The notes under the pieces: model-generated
Told to the model about the DNA's origin: nothing
The model's database searches: none
The model's input: the letters and a program-made list of their open reading frames with translations, nothing else
Source: Pseudonocardia ammonioxydans
Lineage (GTDB): Bacteria > Actinomycetota > Actinomycetes > Mycobacteriales > Pseudonocardiaceae
Direction of reading: 5' to 3'
Assembly (NCBI RefSeq): GCF_900115005.1
Contig: NZ_FOUY01000031.1
Coordinates: 1-64,000 of the forward strand
DNA: 64,000 bases
Translations under genes and position numbers: made by a program
Shown: positions 54,078 through 61,670 of the stretch, piece after piece
Layout: every line of letters starts with the position of its first letter
Position numbering within the stretch: position 1 is the stretch's first letter

Positions 54078-54495
54078 CGTGTGCGTCCCCCTTCCGGTCG
54101 TGGCGGGCGCTTCCGCTCGTGCTGGTGGGGCGCCGTGTGATCGGTCCCGTGCCGCGGGCCGGGGCAGCCGGGGCGCCGCCGTGTCGAGGCGATCCTAGCT
54201 GCTCGCGGTCGCCGTCCGTGATCGATGCGACGTCGTGACCGTGTGCACGGTGCTCGTTCGAGTGGTGCTGTCACGCTACGTGCCTGACGCGTCCGGTCGA
54301 GCGTCGGCCGGAATGCGCAGCGCGGTGCCGCCGGACGGCGCACGAGTGGTCGCCGGGGACGATTTCGCGGAGGGCGCGGGAATGGGTGGGAGAACACGCT
54401 CCGTGCGCGGGAGAAAACGCTCTCCCGCTGCATTTGCGACGATGTGAATGACATGCTGTACGTGCGGATGTCCAGGGCATTGCCGGGGAGGTGTC
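54078..54495. promoter_or_regulatory. 418-base region upstream of the second diguanylate cyclase
   Basis: No ordinary gene is visible. On the minus strand TAGGAT (54192-54197) may be the -10 box of the cyclase, with a leader of about 100 bases. On the plus strand a 14-base element is repeated at a 21-base spacing (54388 and 54409), followed by TTGCGA near 54434, possibly the promoter of the hexapeptide frames. The rest is unstructured to my eye. Confidence 0.45.
54388..54422 (+). repeat. Direct repeat GGGAGAANACGCTC at 21-bp spacing
   Basis: GGGAGAACACGCTC (54388-54401) and GGGAGAAAACGCTC (54409-54422) differ at one position and start 21 bases apart, two helical turns. This places both on the same face of DNA, as for tandem regulator sites. 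The second copy also forms a GGGAGA/TCTCCC hairpin. Confidence 0.55.
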
Positions 54496-54516
54496 ATGCG
54501 CAACTGGGGTTGGTGA
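54496..54516 (+). CDS. Hexapeptide mini-ORF MRNWGW, first copy
   Basis: ATG 54496 opens MRNWGW followed by TGA. GGGGAGG lies four bases upstream. It uses CGC for Arg, while the second copy at 54591 uses CGT, and the remaining codons are identical. It lies divergently upstream of the second diguanylate cyclase and 305 bases upstream of dxs. Sequence outside the frame is only weakly similar between copies, which favours selection on the peptide. Function unknown. Confidence 0.55.
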   Translation: MRNWGW

Positions 54517-54590
54517 ATCGATCTCCGAGCGGGGGCGAATGCGATTCCCGCCGGAGCGTCCGAATGTCGATCATCGAGAGAGGATTCGCA

Positions 54591-54611
54591 ATGCGTAACT
54601 GGGGTTGGTGA
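54591..54611 (+). CDS. Hexapeptide mini-ORF MRNWGW, second copy
   Basis: ATG 54591 opens MRNWGW followed by TGA, with GAGAGGA six bases upstream. It is 95 bases after the first copy in the same direction. Both copies could sit on one transcript. The peptide is too short to fold and has no Cys; Trp-Gly-Trp at the end could be a modification site or a ribosome-stalling sequence. It is 189 bases before the dxs start. Confidence 0.55.
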   Translation: MRNWGW

Positions 54612-54722
54612 GAAGCGCGCCCGGTGCCGGTGGTGCGCGGGCGCGGCGGTGCCTCCGTCCGGGTGACGGAACGGCGTCGCCGTGTCCGGCCGCACCGCCG
54701 GGTCGGCTCCGCCACCCGTCCG

Positions 54723-54728
54723 TAGAGT
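54723..54728 (+). promoter_or_regulatory. -10 box TAGAGT of dxs
   Basis: TAGAGT is 72 bases before the dxs GTG, giving a leader of about 65 bases with the GAGGAGG ribosome binding site. It separates dxs transcription from the hexapeptide frames upstream. Confidence 0.4.
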
Positions 54729-54800
54729 GGGCGCGAGGAGTCGATGCCGGGCCGCAGCGGGTGAGTCGCCTGCGCGGGTCCGGCGGCGAGGAGGCGCTAC

Positions 54801-56780
54801 GTGACGACGAACCGGGGGCTCGCCGCGATCCGGCGCCCGGCCGACCTGCGCGGGCTCGGGGCGGACGAGCTCGCGTCGCTGGCGGCCGAGATCCGCGGCT
54901 TCCTGATCAGTGCGGTGTCCCGCACCGGTGGCCACCTCGGACCGAACCTGGGTGTGGTCGAGCTGACCATCGCCCTGCACCGGGTCTTCGACTCACCGCG
55001 GGACACCCTGATCTGGGACACCGGGCACCAGGCGTACGTGCACAAGCTGCTGACCGGCCGGCAGGACGGCTGGGACCGGCTGAAGAAGACCGGCGGGCTG
55101 TCCGGGTACCCGAGCCGCGCCGAGTCCGAACACGACCACGTGGAGTCCAGCCACGCGTCGTCGTCGCTGTCCTGGGCGGACGGTGTCGCCCGCGCGCACG
55201 CGGTCTGCGGGCGGGACCGGCACGTCGTCGCCGTGATCGGGGACGGGGCGCTGACCGGTGGGATGGCGTGGGAGGCCCTCAACAACATCGCCGCCGGAGG
55301 CGGCCGGCCGGACACAGCCGCCGGTGATTCAGGCGCCGACCGCAACCTGGTGATCGTCGTCAACGACAACGGGCGGTCGTACTCGCCGACGATCGGCGGC
55401 CTGGCCGACCGGCTCGCGTCGTTGCGGCTGCAGCCCGGCTACGAGCGCGTGCTGGAGGCCGGGAAGCGGACGGTGCGCGGCACGCCGGTCGTCGGGCCCG
55501 CCCTGTACGCCGGGCTGCACGCGTTCAAGGCCGGGGTGAAGGACGCGCTGAGCCCGCAGGAGCTGTTCTCCGACCTGGGGCTGAAGTACTTCGGCCCGGT
55601 CGACGGGCACGACATCGGCCAGGTCGAGTCGGCGCTGCGCCGGGCGAAGCGTTTCGGCGGTCCGGTGATCGTGCACGCGGTGACCCGCAAGGGCAACGGC
55701 TACCCGCCGGCCGAGAACGACGAGGCCGAGCAGATGCACAGCCCGTCGGCGTTCGACCCGGAGACCGGCGAGCCCACGGGCTCCCCGTCGACCGGCTGGA
55801 CCGACGTCTTCTCCGCCGAGATCGTCGAGCTGGGGACGCGGCGCAGCGACGTCGTCGCGATCACCGCGGCGATGCTCGGGCCGACCGGGCTCGCCCCGTT
55901 CGCGGCCGCCCACCCGGACCGGACGATCGACGTCGGGATCGCCGAGCAGCACGCGCTGGCCACGGCGGCCGGGCTGTCCCGGGCCGGGATGCACCCGGTG
56001 GTGGCGCTCTACTCGACGTTCCTCAACCGGGGTTTCGACCAGCTGCTGATGGACGTCGGGCTGCACCGCGAGCGGGTCACGCTGATGCTGGACCGTTCCG
56101 GGGTGACCGGCAGCGACGGGCCGTCGCACAACGGCATGTGGGACCTGTCGCTGCTCGGGATCGTGCCGGGGATGCGGGTCGCCGCACCGCGGGACGCGGC
56201 GACGTTGCGCGAGGAGTTCCGGGAGGCCGTCGCCGTCGCCGACGGGCCGACGGCGCTGCGCTACCCGAAGGGGTCGGTGATCGAGTCGGTGCCGGCGCTG
56301 CGCCGCCTCGACGGCCCGGCCGGGGTGGACGTGCTGCACGAGCCGGGCGGCGACGCGACCGGGCGGGCCGATGTGCTGATGGTGTGCGTCGGTGCGTTCG
56401 GCACGCTCGGCGTCGCGGCCGCGAAGCGGCTCGCCGACCAGGGCGTGGACGTGACCGTGGTGGACCCGCGCTGGGTGCTGCCGGTCCCGCAGGAGCTGCT
56501 CGCGCTGGCCGCGGACCACCAGCTCGTCGTCACCGTGTCCGACTGCGGCACGCACGGCGGGTTCGGCTCGGCACTGTCGGACGCGCTGCGGGCCGCCGAC
56601 ATCGACGTCCGGCAGCGGGACCTGGCGCTGCCCCAGGAGTACCTGGTGCACGGCAGCCGCGACGACGTGCTCGCCAGGGCCGGGCTGACCGAGCAGGACG
56701 TCGCCCGCAAGGTCACCGAGTGGGCGGCGGCCTCCGTACCGGCCCTGCCGGCCCTGCAGGACGGGGAGCGCGCCCGCTGA
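54801..56780 (+). CDS. dxs: 1-deoxy-D-xylulose-5-phosphate synthase
   Basis: Dxs joins pyruvate and glyceraldehyde 3-phosphate using thiamine diphosphate, the first step of the MEP isoprenoid pathway. The 659-residue protein has TGGHLGPNLGVVELTIALH, WDTGHQAYVHKLLTG, the ThDP motif GDGALTGGMAWEALNN, VVNDNGRSYSPTIGG, YFGPVDGHD, DVGIAEQHALATAAG and SGVTGSDGPSHNG. A short Gly/Asp-rich insert follows LNNIAA. GTG 54801 has GAGGAGG six bases upstream. It overlaps the following response regulator by one base. Confidence 0.97.
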   Translation: MTTNRGLAAIRRPADLRGLGADELASLAAEIRGFLISAVSRTGGHLGPNLGVVELTIALHRVFDSPRDTLIWDTGHQAYVHKLLTGRQDGWDRLKKTGGLSGYPSRAESEHDHVESSHASSSLSWADGVARAHAVCGRDRHVVAVIGDGALTGGMAWEALNNIAAGGGRPDTAAGDSGADRNLVIVVNDNGRSYSPTIGGLADRLASLRLQPGYERVLEAGKRTVRGTPVVGPALYAGLHAFKAGVKDALSPQELFSDLGLKYFGPVDGHDIGQVESALRRAKRFGGPVIVHAVTRKGNGYPPAENDEAEQMHSPSAFDPETGEPTGSPSTGWTDVFSAEIVELGTRRSDVVAITAAMLGPTGLAPFAAAHPDRTIDVGIAEQHALATAAGLSRAGMHPVVALYSTFLNRGFDQLLMDVGLHRERVTLMLDRSGVTGSDGPSHNGMWDLSLLGIVPGMRVAAPRDAATLREEFREAVAVADGPTALRYPKGSVIESVPALRRLDGPAGVDVLHEPGGDATGRADVLMVCVGAFGTLGVAAAKRLADQGVDVTVVDPRWVLPVPQELLALAADHQLVVTVSDCGTHGGFGSALSDALRAADIDVRQRDLALPQEYLVHGSRDDVLARAGLTEQDVARKVTEWAAASVPALPALQDGERAR

Positions 56781-57466
56781 TGCGTGTGATCGTCGTCGAG
56801 GACGAGCCGGCCATGGCCGATGCGGTCGCGCGCGGCCTGCGCCGGGACGGGATCGCGGTCGACGTGGCCTACGACGGCGACGAGGGGTCCGAGAAGCTCT
56901 CGGTGACCCGCTACGACGTCGCCGTCCTCGACCGGGACCTGCCGGGCCGCAGCGGCGACGAGCTGTGCGACGAGCTCGTCGCGGCCGGGGGGACGACCCG
57001 GGTGCTGATGCTGACCGCGTCCGGGTCGCTCGCCGACAAGGTCGAGGGCCTGTCCCGCGGCGCGGACGACTACCTGGCCAAGCCGTTCGACTTCCCCGAG
57101 CTCGTGGCACGGGTCCGCGCGCTGGGCCGCCGGGCCACCCCCGCCGTGCCGCCGACGCTCGCCGCCGGGGACCTCGTGCTGGATCCGGCCCGCCGCACGG
57201 TGAGCCGGGCCGGGCGCCCGGTCGAGCTCACCCGCAAGGAGTTCGGCGTGCTGGAGGTGCTGCTCGCGGCGTCCGGCGCGGTGGTCTCCAGCGAGGAGCT
57301 GCTGGAGCGGGTGTGGGACGAGAACGCCGACCCGTTCACCACCACCGTGCGGGTCACCGTGATGACGCTGCGCAAGAAGCTCGGCGAGCCCGGTCTGATC
57401 GACACGGTCGTCGGGGCCGGGTACCGGGTGCCCGATGCGCTGCCCGCCGGGACCGCGGCGGGCTGA
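56780..57466 (+). CDS. OmpR/PhoB-family response regulator
   Basis: This 228-residue regulator has a receiver (MRVIVVEDEPAMADAV; phosphoacceptor Asp in VAVLDRDLPG; MLTASG; Lys in YLAKPFDFPEL) and a winged-helix effector domain (LDPARRTVSRAGRPVELTRKEFGVLEVLL... VTVMTLRKKLG... VVGAGYRVP). ATG 56780 shares a base with the dxs stop (TGATG), so its translation is coupled to dxs. The kinase follows after three bases. Confidence 0.94.
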   Translation: MRVIVVEDEPAMADAVARGLRRDGIAVDVAYDGDEGSEKLSVTRYDVAVLDRDLPGRSGDELCDELVAAGGTTRVLMLTASGSLADKVEGLSRGADDYLAKPFDFPELVARVRALGRRATPAVPPTLAAGDLVLDPARRTVSRAGRPVELTRKEFGVLEVLLAASGAVVSSEELLERVWDENADPFTTTVRVTVMTLRKKLGEPGLIDTVVGAGYRVPDALPAGTAAG

Positions 57467-57469
57467 CCC

Positions 57470-58678
57470 GTGGGGCGCCGACAGCGCGGGCAGCGGGGCC
57501 TCCGGCCGCGGCTGACGCTGCTCGCCACCCTGCTGGTCGCGGCGGTGTCGGCGCTGCTGCTGTGGCTGGGCTGGATGCTGGTCGGCGCGGCCGTCGCCGG
57601 GACACCGGCGCTGCCCGGCACCGTCGTGGTGAACGGGGTGCCGGTGCCGGCCGAGACGGCCCGTGCCGCGGTCGCCGCCGGCGCCCGGGACGAGGTGCTG
57701 CGGGCCGGGCTGATCGCGTTCCCGCTGGTCGTGGCGGCCGGTGCGGTGACGGCCTGGGTGCTGGTGGGACGCGTGCTGGACCCGTTGCACCGGGTGGTCG
57801 ACACCGCGTCGCGGCTGTCCGCGAGCTCGCTCGACGAGCGGGTCGGGCTGGAGTCGGCACGCGGTGAGGTGGCCGAGCTGGCCGCGTCGTTCGACGCGAT
57901 GCTGGACCGGTTGCAGGCGGCGTTCGACGCCCAGCGCCGGTTCGTCGCCAACGCCGGGCACGAGCTGCGCACCCCGCTCGCGGTGCTGCGCACCGAGATC
58001 GACGTGACCCTGCAGGACCCGGACGCCGATGCCGCCGAGCTGCGCCGCATGGCCGAGGTGGTCCGCGACGCCGGTCGGCGCTGCGACGAGCTCGTCGGCG
58101 GGCTGCTGCTGCTGGCCCGGACCGAAGCGACCGGGCCGCTGACCGGCGGGGACCGGTCCCCGGTGGACCTGGCGGCCGTGCTCGCCGCGGAACTGGACGA
58201 GGTGGCCGCGGACGCCGTGGCCCGCGGGCTGGTCGTGCGGACCGACCCGCGCCCGGCTGCGATCGCCGGCGACGAGGTGCTGCTGCGCCGACTGGTCGCG
58301 AACCTGCTGGAGAACGCCGTGCGGCACAACCGGGACGGCGGCTGGATCGAGGTCGGCTGCGCCGGGGGCGGGGCGAGCGACCCGGTGCTGCTGCGGGTCG
58401 CCTCGTCCGGGCCGGAGCTGGCCGCGGCGCAGGTGTCGGAGTTGTTCGAGCCGTTCCGCCGGGGCCCGGTGGCGCGCACCGCGCACACCCGCGGGTCCGG
58501 GCTCGGGCTGTCGATCGTGCGGGCCGTGGCGATCGCGCACGGGGGCCGGGTGGCGGCCGAGGCGGTCGAGGGCGGTGGCCTGGCGGTGCGGGTGCTGCTG
58601 CCCGGGGCCCCGGCCGCGGTCGCGGCCGAGCCGGCGGAGGGCCCCGCCGCTCCCGATCCGGTCGTCCACCCCCGGTAG
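57470..58678 (+). CDS. HAMP-containing sensor histidine kinase
   Basis: This 402-residue kinase has two transmembrane helices (about 16-40 and 78-98) enclosing a short 37-residue extracytoplasmic loop, a HAMP domain (RVLDPLHRVVDTASRLSASSLDERV), HisKA with the phospho-His in FVANAGHELRTPLAVLRTEID, and HATPase_c with NLLENAVRHN and GSGLGLSIVRAVAIAHGG. The DNG box is replaced by VASSGPEL, a weak version. The C-terminal 30 residues are Ala/Pro-rich. It pairs with the preceding regulator; the signal is unknown. Confidence 0.92.
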   Translation: MGRRQRGQRGLRPRLTLLATLLVAAVSALLLWLGWMLVGAAVAGTPALPGTVVVNGVPVPAETARAAVAAGARDEVLRAGLIAFPLVVAAGAVTAWVLVGRVLDPLHRVVDTASRLSASSLDERVGLESARGEVAELAASFDAMLDRLQAAFDAQRRFVANAGHELRTPLAVLRTEIDVTLQDPDADAAELRRMAEVVRDAGRRCDELVGGLLLLARTEATGPLTGGDRSPVDLAAVLAAELDEVAADAVARGLVVRTDPRPAAIAGDEVLLRRLVANLLENAVRHNRDGGWIEVGCAGGGASDPVLLRVASSGPELAAAQVSELFEPFRRGPVARTAHTRGSGLGLSIVRAVAIAHGGRVAAEAVEGGGLAVRVLLPGAPAAVAAEPAEGPAAPDPVVHPR

Positions 58679-58693
58679 GCGGCGGCCCGCCCG

Positions 58694-59875
58694 TCAGCGG
58701 GTGTCGAGCACCGGCTCCAGCAGCGGGCCGAGCAGCTCGACCTGCCACGACCGCGCCCCACCGGCGGACAGCGCGCCGCGGACGTCGCCGTCGGTGGGCG
58801 GGGTCCAGCACAGCCGGCGCAGCAGGTCGGGTTGCAACAGGTTCTCCACCGGCACGTCGTGCTGCTCGGAGACGTCGGTGAGCACGGTGCGGGCCGCGGT
58901 CAGCCGGGCGGCCGCGTCCGGGTCGCGCTCGGCCCAGCGCGACACCGGCGGCGGTCCGTCGGTCGGTGCCGAGCCGCGCGGCAGCTCCTCGTCGGGCAGC
59001 TCGGCGGCGCGGCGCAGCGCGTCGAACCAGTACCGGGACAGCCGCCGCTGCGAGCGCCCGCGGAACACGGGCAGGCCGGCGAGCGCCTCGGCGGAGTCCG
59101 GGTTGCGCACGGCGGCGTCGACGATCGCCGCGTCCGGCAGCACCCGGCCGGGGGCGATGTCGCGTTCGGCGGCCAGCGAGTCGCGGGCCTGCCACAGCTC
59201 GCGTACCGCCGCGAGCGGACGCGGCTTGCGCACCTTGTGGATCCCGGAGGTCCGGCGCCACGGCTCGGCCCGCGGTGCGGGGGGCGGTGCGGTGCGGACG
59301 GCCTCGAACTCCTGGCGGGCCCACTCGAGCTTGCCGTGGGCGTCGAGCAGGCCGGTCAGCACGTCGCGGAGCTCGATGAGCACCTCGACGTCGAGTGCGG
59401 CGTAGACCAGCCAGTCCTCGGGCAGCGGGCGCCGGGACCAGTCCGCGGCGCCGTGGCCCTTCTCCAGGGAGTACCCGAGCAGGCTCTCGACCATCGGCCC
59501 GAGACCGACGCGGGGGAGCCCGGCCAGCCGGCCGGCCAGCTCGGTGTCGAACAGCGAGGCCGGGCGCAGGCCCAGCTCCGCCAGGCACGGGAGGTCCTGC
59601 GACGCGGCGTGCAGCACCCATTCCGGCCCGTCGAGTGCGGCGGCGAGGTCGGCGACCTCGCCGTGCAGCGGGATCGGGTCGACGAGCGCGGTCCCGGCCC
59701 CCGCGCGCCGCAGCTGCACCAGGTAGGCGCGCTGGGAGTAGCGGAAGCCCGAGGCGCGCTCGGCGTCCACCGCGACCGGGCCGGTGCCACCCGCCATCGC
59801 CGCGGCCACCTCGGCGAGGGCGTCGGGGGACGCCGTCACCGGGGGCAGGCCGTCGGCGGGCGCGAGCAGCGGCAC
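58694..59875 (-). CDS. rnd: Ribonuclease D
   Basis: This 393-residue 3'-5' exoribonuclease has the DEDDy site: Asp and Glu in VAVDAERASGFRYSQRAYLVQL, Asp in HAASQDLPCLAELGL, Tyr and Asp in LVYAALDVEVLIELRDVL. An HRDC domain follows (LAAVRELWQARDSLAAERDIAPGRVLPDAAIV). It matures tRNA and other small RNA. GTG 59875 is assumed. It is convergent with the kinase gene, with a gap of 15 bases. In mycobacteria the homologue also lies next to dxs and the DUF3000 gene. Confidence 0.94.
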   Translation of the reverse strand: MPLLAPADGLPPVTASPDALAEVAAAMAGGTGPVAVDAERASGFRYSQRAYLVQLRRAGAGTALVDPIPLHGEVADLAAALDGPEWVLHAASQDLPCLAELGLRPASLFDTELAGRLAGLPRVGLGPMVESLLGYSLEKGHGAADWSRRPLPEDWLVYAALDVEVLIELRDVLTGLLDAHGKLEWARQEFEAVRTAPPPAPRAEPWRRTSGIHKVRKPRPLAAVRELWQARDSLAAERDIAPGRVLPDAAIVDAAVRNPDSAEALAGLPVFRGRSQRRLSRYWFDALRRAAELPDEELPRGSAPTDGPPPVSRWAERDPDAAARLTAARTVLTDVSEQHDVPVENLLQPDLLRRLCWTPPTDGDVRGALSAGGARSWQVELLGPLLEPVLDTR

Positions 59876-59952
59876 CGGATCGGGTGAACCGTCCGGGGAC
59901 GGATCACCGGGCGGTCGGACGTCCGTACCGCCTGTGGTCCCCGTACCCCGGT

Positions 59953-60699
59953 TCAGCGAATGACTCCCGCACGCATGGCCAGCGCCACCATCTGGGCGCG
60001 GTCGCCGGTACCGAGCTTGCGCCCGATCCGGGACAGGTGGCTCTTCACCGTCAGCGCCGACAGGCTCAGCGCCTCACCGATCTCCTTGTTCGACTGGCCG
60101 TCCGCGACCAGCTGCAGCACCTCGACCTCGCGGGCGGAGAGCTCGCGCGGGGTGTTGTCGGTCCCCGGGACGCGGGAGCCGGTGGCCAGCAGCGGGGCGA
60201 CCGTCGGGTCGGCGTAGACGCCGCCGTCGAGCACCCGCTTGACCCCGTCGGTGACCACCGACGGCGACGCGGACTTCAGCAGGTACGCCTGCGCGCCCGC
60301 CTGGAAGGCCGAGCGGACCGCGTACGGGTCGTCCGAGGACGCCAGCACGACGAGCCGGTTCCAGCCCAGCGAGCGGAGCTCGCTGACCAGGTCGAGACCG
60401 CTGCCGTCGGGCAGTGTCAGGTCGAGGATCGCCAGGTCGCACGGACCCGCGGCGTGCGCCCGCGCACGCGCCTCGGTCACCGAGGCCGCCTCGTGGACGG
60501 TGCCCGCCCCCATGGAGCGCAGCCGCCCCGCGATCGCCTCGCGCAGCAGCGGGTGGTCGTCCACGACGAGAACCGTGAACAACTCCTCCCGCGGCTGCGG
60601 GACGACCCCCGGCGAGAGCACGGCCCCGCTGATCGGAGCGCCACCGGCGGTGGTGCTGCCGGAGCCCTGCGCCGGCACTTGCTGGCCAAGTACAGCCAC
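59953..60699 (-). CDS. NarL-type orphan response regulator with N-terminal extension
   Basis: This 248-residue regulator has a 40-residue extension (VAVLGQQVPAQGSGSTTAGGAPISG), then a receiver (FTVLVVDDHPLLREAIAGRL; phosphoacceptor Asp in AILDLTLPDGSGLDL; SS and YLLKSASPS) and a LuxR domain (LSAREVEVLQLVADGQSNKEIGEALSLSALTVKSHLSRIGRKLG). GTG 60699 has GGAAGG eight bases upstream; a longer frame to 60885 lacks support. No kinase gene adjoins it. It may control the neighbouring haem/isoprenoid genes, but that is only positional. Confidence 0.9.
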   Translation of the reverse strand: MAVLGQQVPAQGSGSTTAGGAPISGAVLSPGVVPQPREELFTVLVVDDHPLLREAIAGRLRSMGAGTVHEAASVTEARARAHAAGPCDLAILDLTLPDGSGLDLVSELRSLGWNRLVVLASSDDPYAVRSAFQAGAQAYLLKSASPSVVTDGVKRVLDGGVYADPTVAPLLATGSRVPGTDNTPRELSAREVEVLQLVADGQSNKEIGEALSLSALTVKSHLSRIGRKLGTGDRAQMVALAMRAGVIR

Positions 60700-60931
60700 G
60701 TCGTCAACCTTCCTGGAGTCGGTCGTCAGCCCCCGACCAACACCGGAACCCGAGGGACGGAGAGTGGCGCTCGGCCGCCCGGGTGGGTGCCATGCGGGAG
60801 ATGGTATCCCTCCATGCGGCCTAACGTCGCGTGTGCATTCGAACTTCTGGCCCGGAAAGTTACATGGATGTGGGTGGCGTCCCACCCGTACGGGTGATCT
60901 TTTTCGTCAGTACGCCGCTGACCAGCGGCTA
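60700..60931. other. 232-base gap with two hairpins
   Basis: This gap holds the upstream region of the response regulator and the 3' side of the DUF3000 gene. A dyad GCCGCTG-AC-CAGCGGC (60914-60929) lies two bases beyond the DUF3000 stop and may end its transcript. A second palindrome with a T-run is listed separately. TACCAT on the minus strand (60801-60806) could be a -10 box of the regulator. Confidence 0.45.
60883..60906 (+). terminator. Terminator-like palindrome followed by a T-run, plus orientation
   Basis: CACCCGTACGGGTG (60883-60896) is a perfect 14-base dyad followed by ATCTTTTTCG. It has the form of an intrinsic terminator for plus-strand transcription, yet no plus-strand gene ends nearby, so it would stop antisense transcription or belong to an unseen small RNA. 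Confidence 0.4.
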
Positions 60932-61576
60932 TCAGCCGGGGCTCCGACTGAGAGGTACGGCACCGACCGGCGGCAGCCCGGCGGCGGTCGCCACGAGGGA
61001 GCCGAACGCGACGGCGTGTCGGGCAAGATCGGCGTCGCTCTCCGTAGGCGTCCAGGAGGCGCGCAGCTCGACGTCGTCCTCACGTGGGTGGTCCTCGCGT
61101 GGGGGGCCCTCCCGCCCGTCCCCGCCCTCCGGCAGCCCGTCCTGGCGCAGGCCGCCGAACCGGACCGAGGAGGTCTGGGTGACCGTGCCGCCGAGCGCGG
61201 TGAACCCGGCCCCGGCGTGCTCGAGCGCGTCGGTGAGCCACGACCAGCCGATCCGCGGCAGCATGTCGTCGCCGAGCTGGCCGGGCTCGAGCCGGGCCTG
61301 GACGAAGCAGACCAGCCGGAAGGAGCCCTGCCAGCGGTCCTGGCCGTCCGGGTCGTGCAGCAGGATCAGCCGCCCCGAGGTGTCCGGCTCGTCGAGGTCG
61401 TCGGTGCCGTCGCCGCGGTGCCCGATGTCGGCCTCCACGCTCGTGGCCCAGCTGAACGGTGCGAGCCGGGGCGGGGCCTCGAGCGGGCGCACCACGAGCT
61501 CCGGGCGCGGCGCCACCGCGTCGAGCGAGGCCACGGCCCGGCGGAACAGCGGTGGTGGGGAGTTCGGGTCCGGCAC
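60932..61576 (-). CDS. DUF3000 domain protein
   Basis: This 214-residue protein of the actinobacterial DUF3000 family shows PPLFRRAVASLDAVAPRPELVVRPLEAPPRLAPFSWATSVE, GRLILLHDPDGQDRWQGSFRLVCFVQARLE, MLPRIGWSWLTDALEHAGAGFTALGGTVTQTSSVRFGGL, and ELRASWTPTESDADLARHAVAFGSLVATAAGLPP. Function is unknown; it is conserved next to hemE and rnd. GTG 61576 is set by TAGAGT on the minus strand (61585-61590) eight bases upstream. It is divergent from hemE across 94 bases. Confidence 0.93.
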   Translation of the reverse strand: MPDPNSPPPLFRRAVASLDAVAPRPELVVRPLEAPPRLAPFSWATSVEADIGHRGDGTDDLDEPDTSGRLILLHDPDGQDRWQGSFRLVCFVQARLEPGQLGDDMLPRIGWSWLTDALEHAGAGFTALGGTVTQTSSVRFGGLRQDGLPEGGDGREGPPREDHPREDDVELRASWTPTESDADLARHAVAFGSLVATAAGLPPVGAVPLSRSPG

Positions 61577-61584
61577 GGCGGGGA

Positions 61585-61590
61585 ACTCTA
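61585..61590 (-). promoter_or_regulatory. -10 box TAGAGT of leaderless DUF3000 gene
   Basis: On the minus strand TAGAGT is followed by eight bases and GTG 61576, with no Shine-Dalgarno sequence. Confidence 0.5.
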
Positions 61591-61670
61591 GAGTGCGCGG
61601 CCGGTGGCACCGGGCAGGCGCGCCGGGTGGCTGCGCGGCGGCCGGGGCCTCGTGCGAGGATGACCAGGTC

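Noticed and set aside
53971..54454. Minus-strand 136-codon frame upstream of the second cyclase as a gene
   Set aside because: Arg/Pro/His-rich with no domain, overlaps the cyclase start in another frame, and lacks a ribosome binding site.
54496..54611. Hexapeptide frames as a tryptophan attenuator leader for a trp gene
   Set aside because: The downstream gene is dxs, with its own promoter box, and the third copy (51260) faces no sense gene. trpE at 23967 has no such leader.
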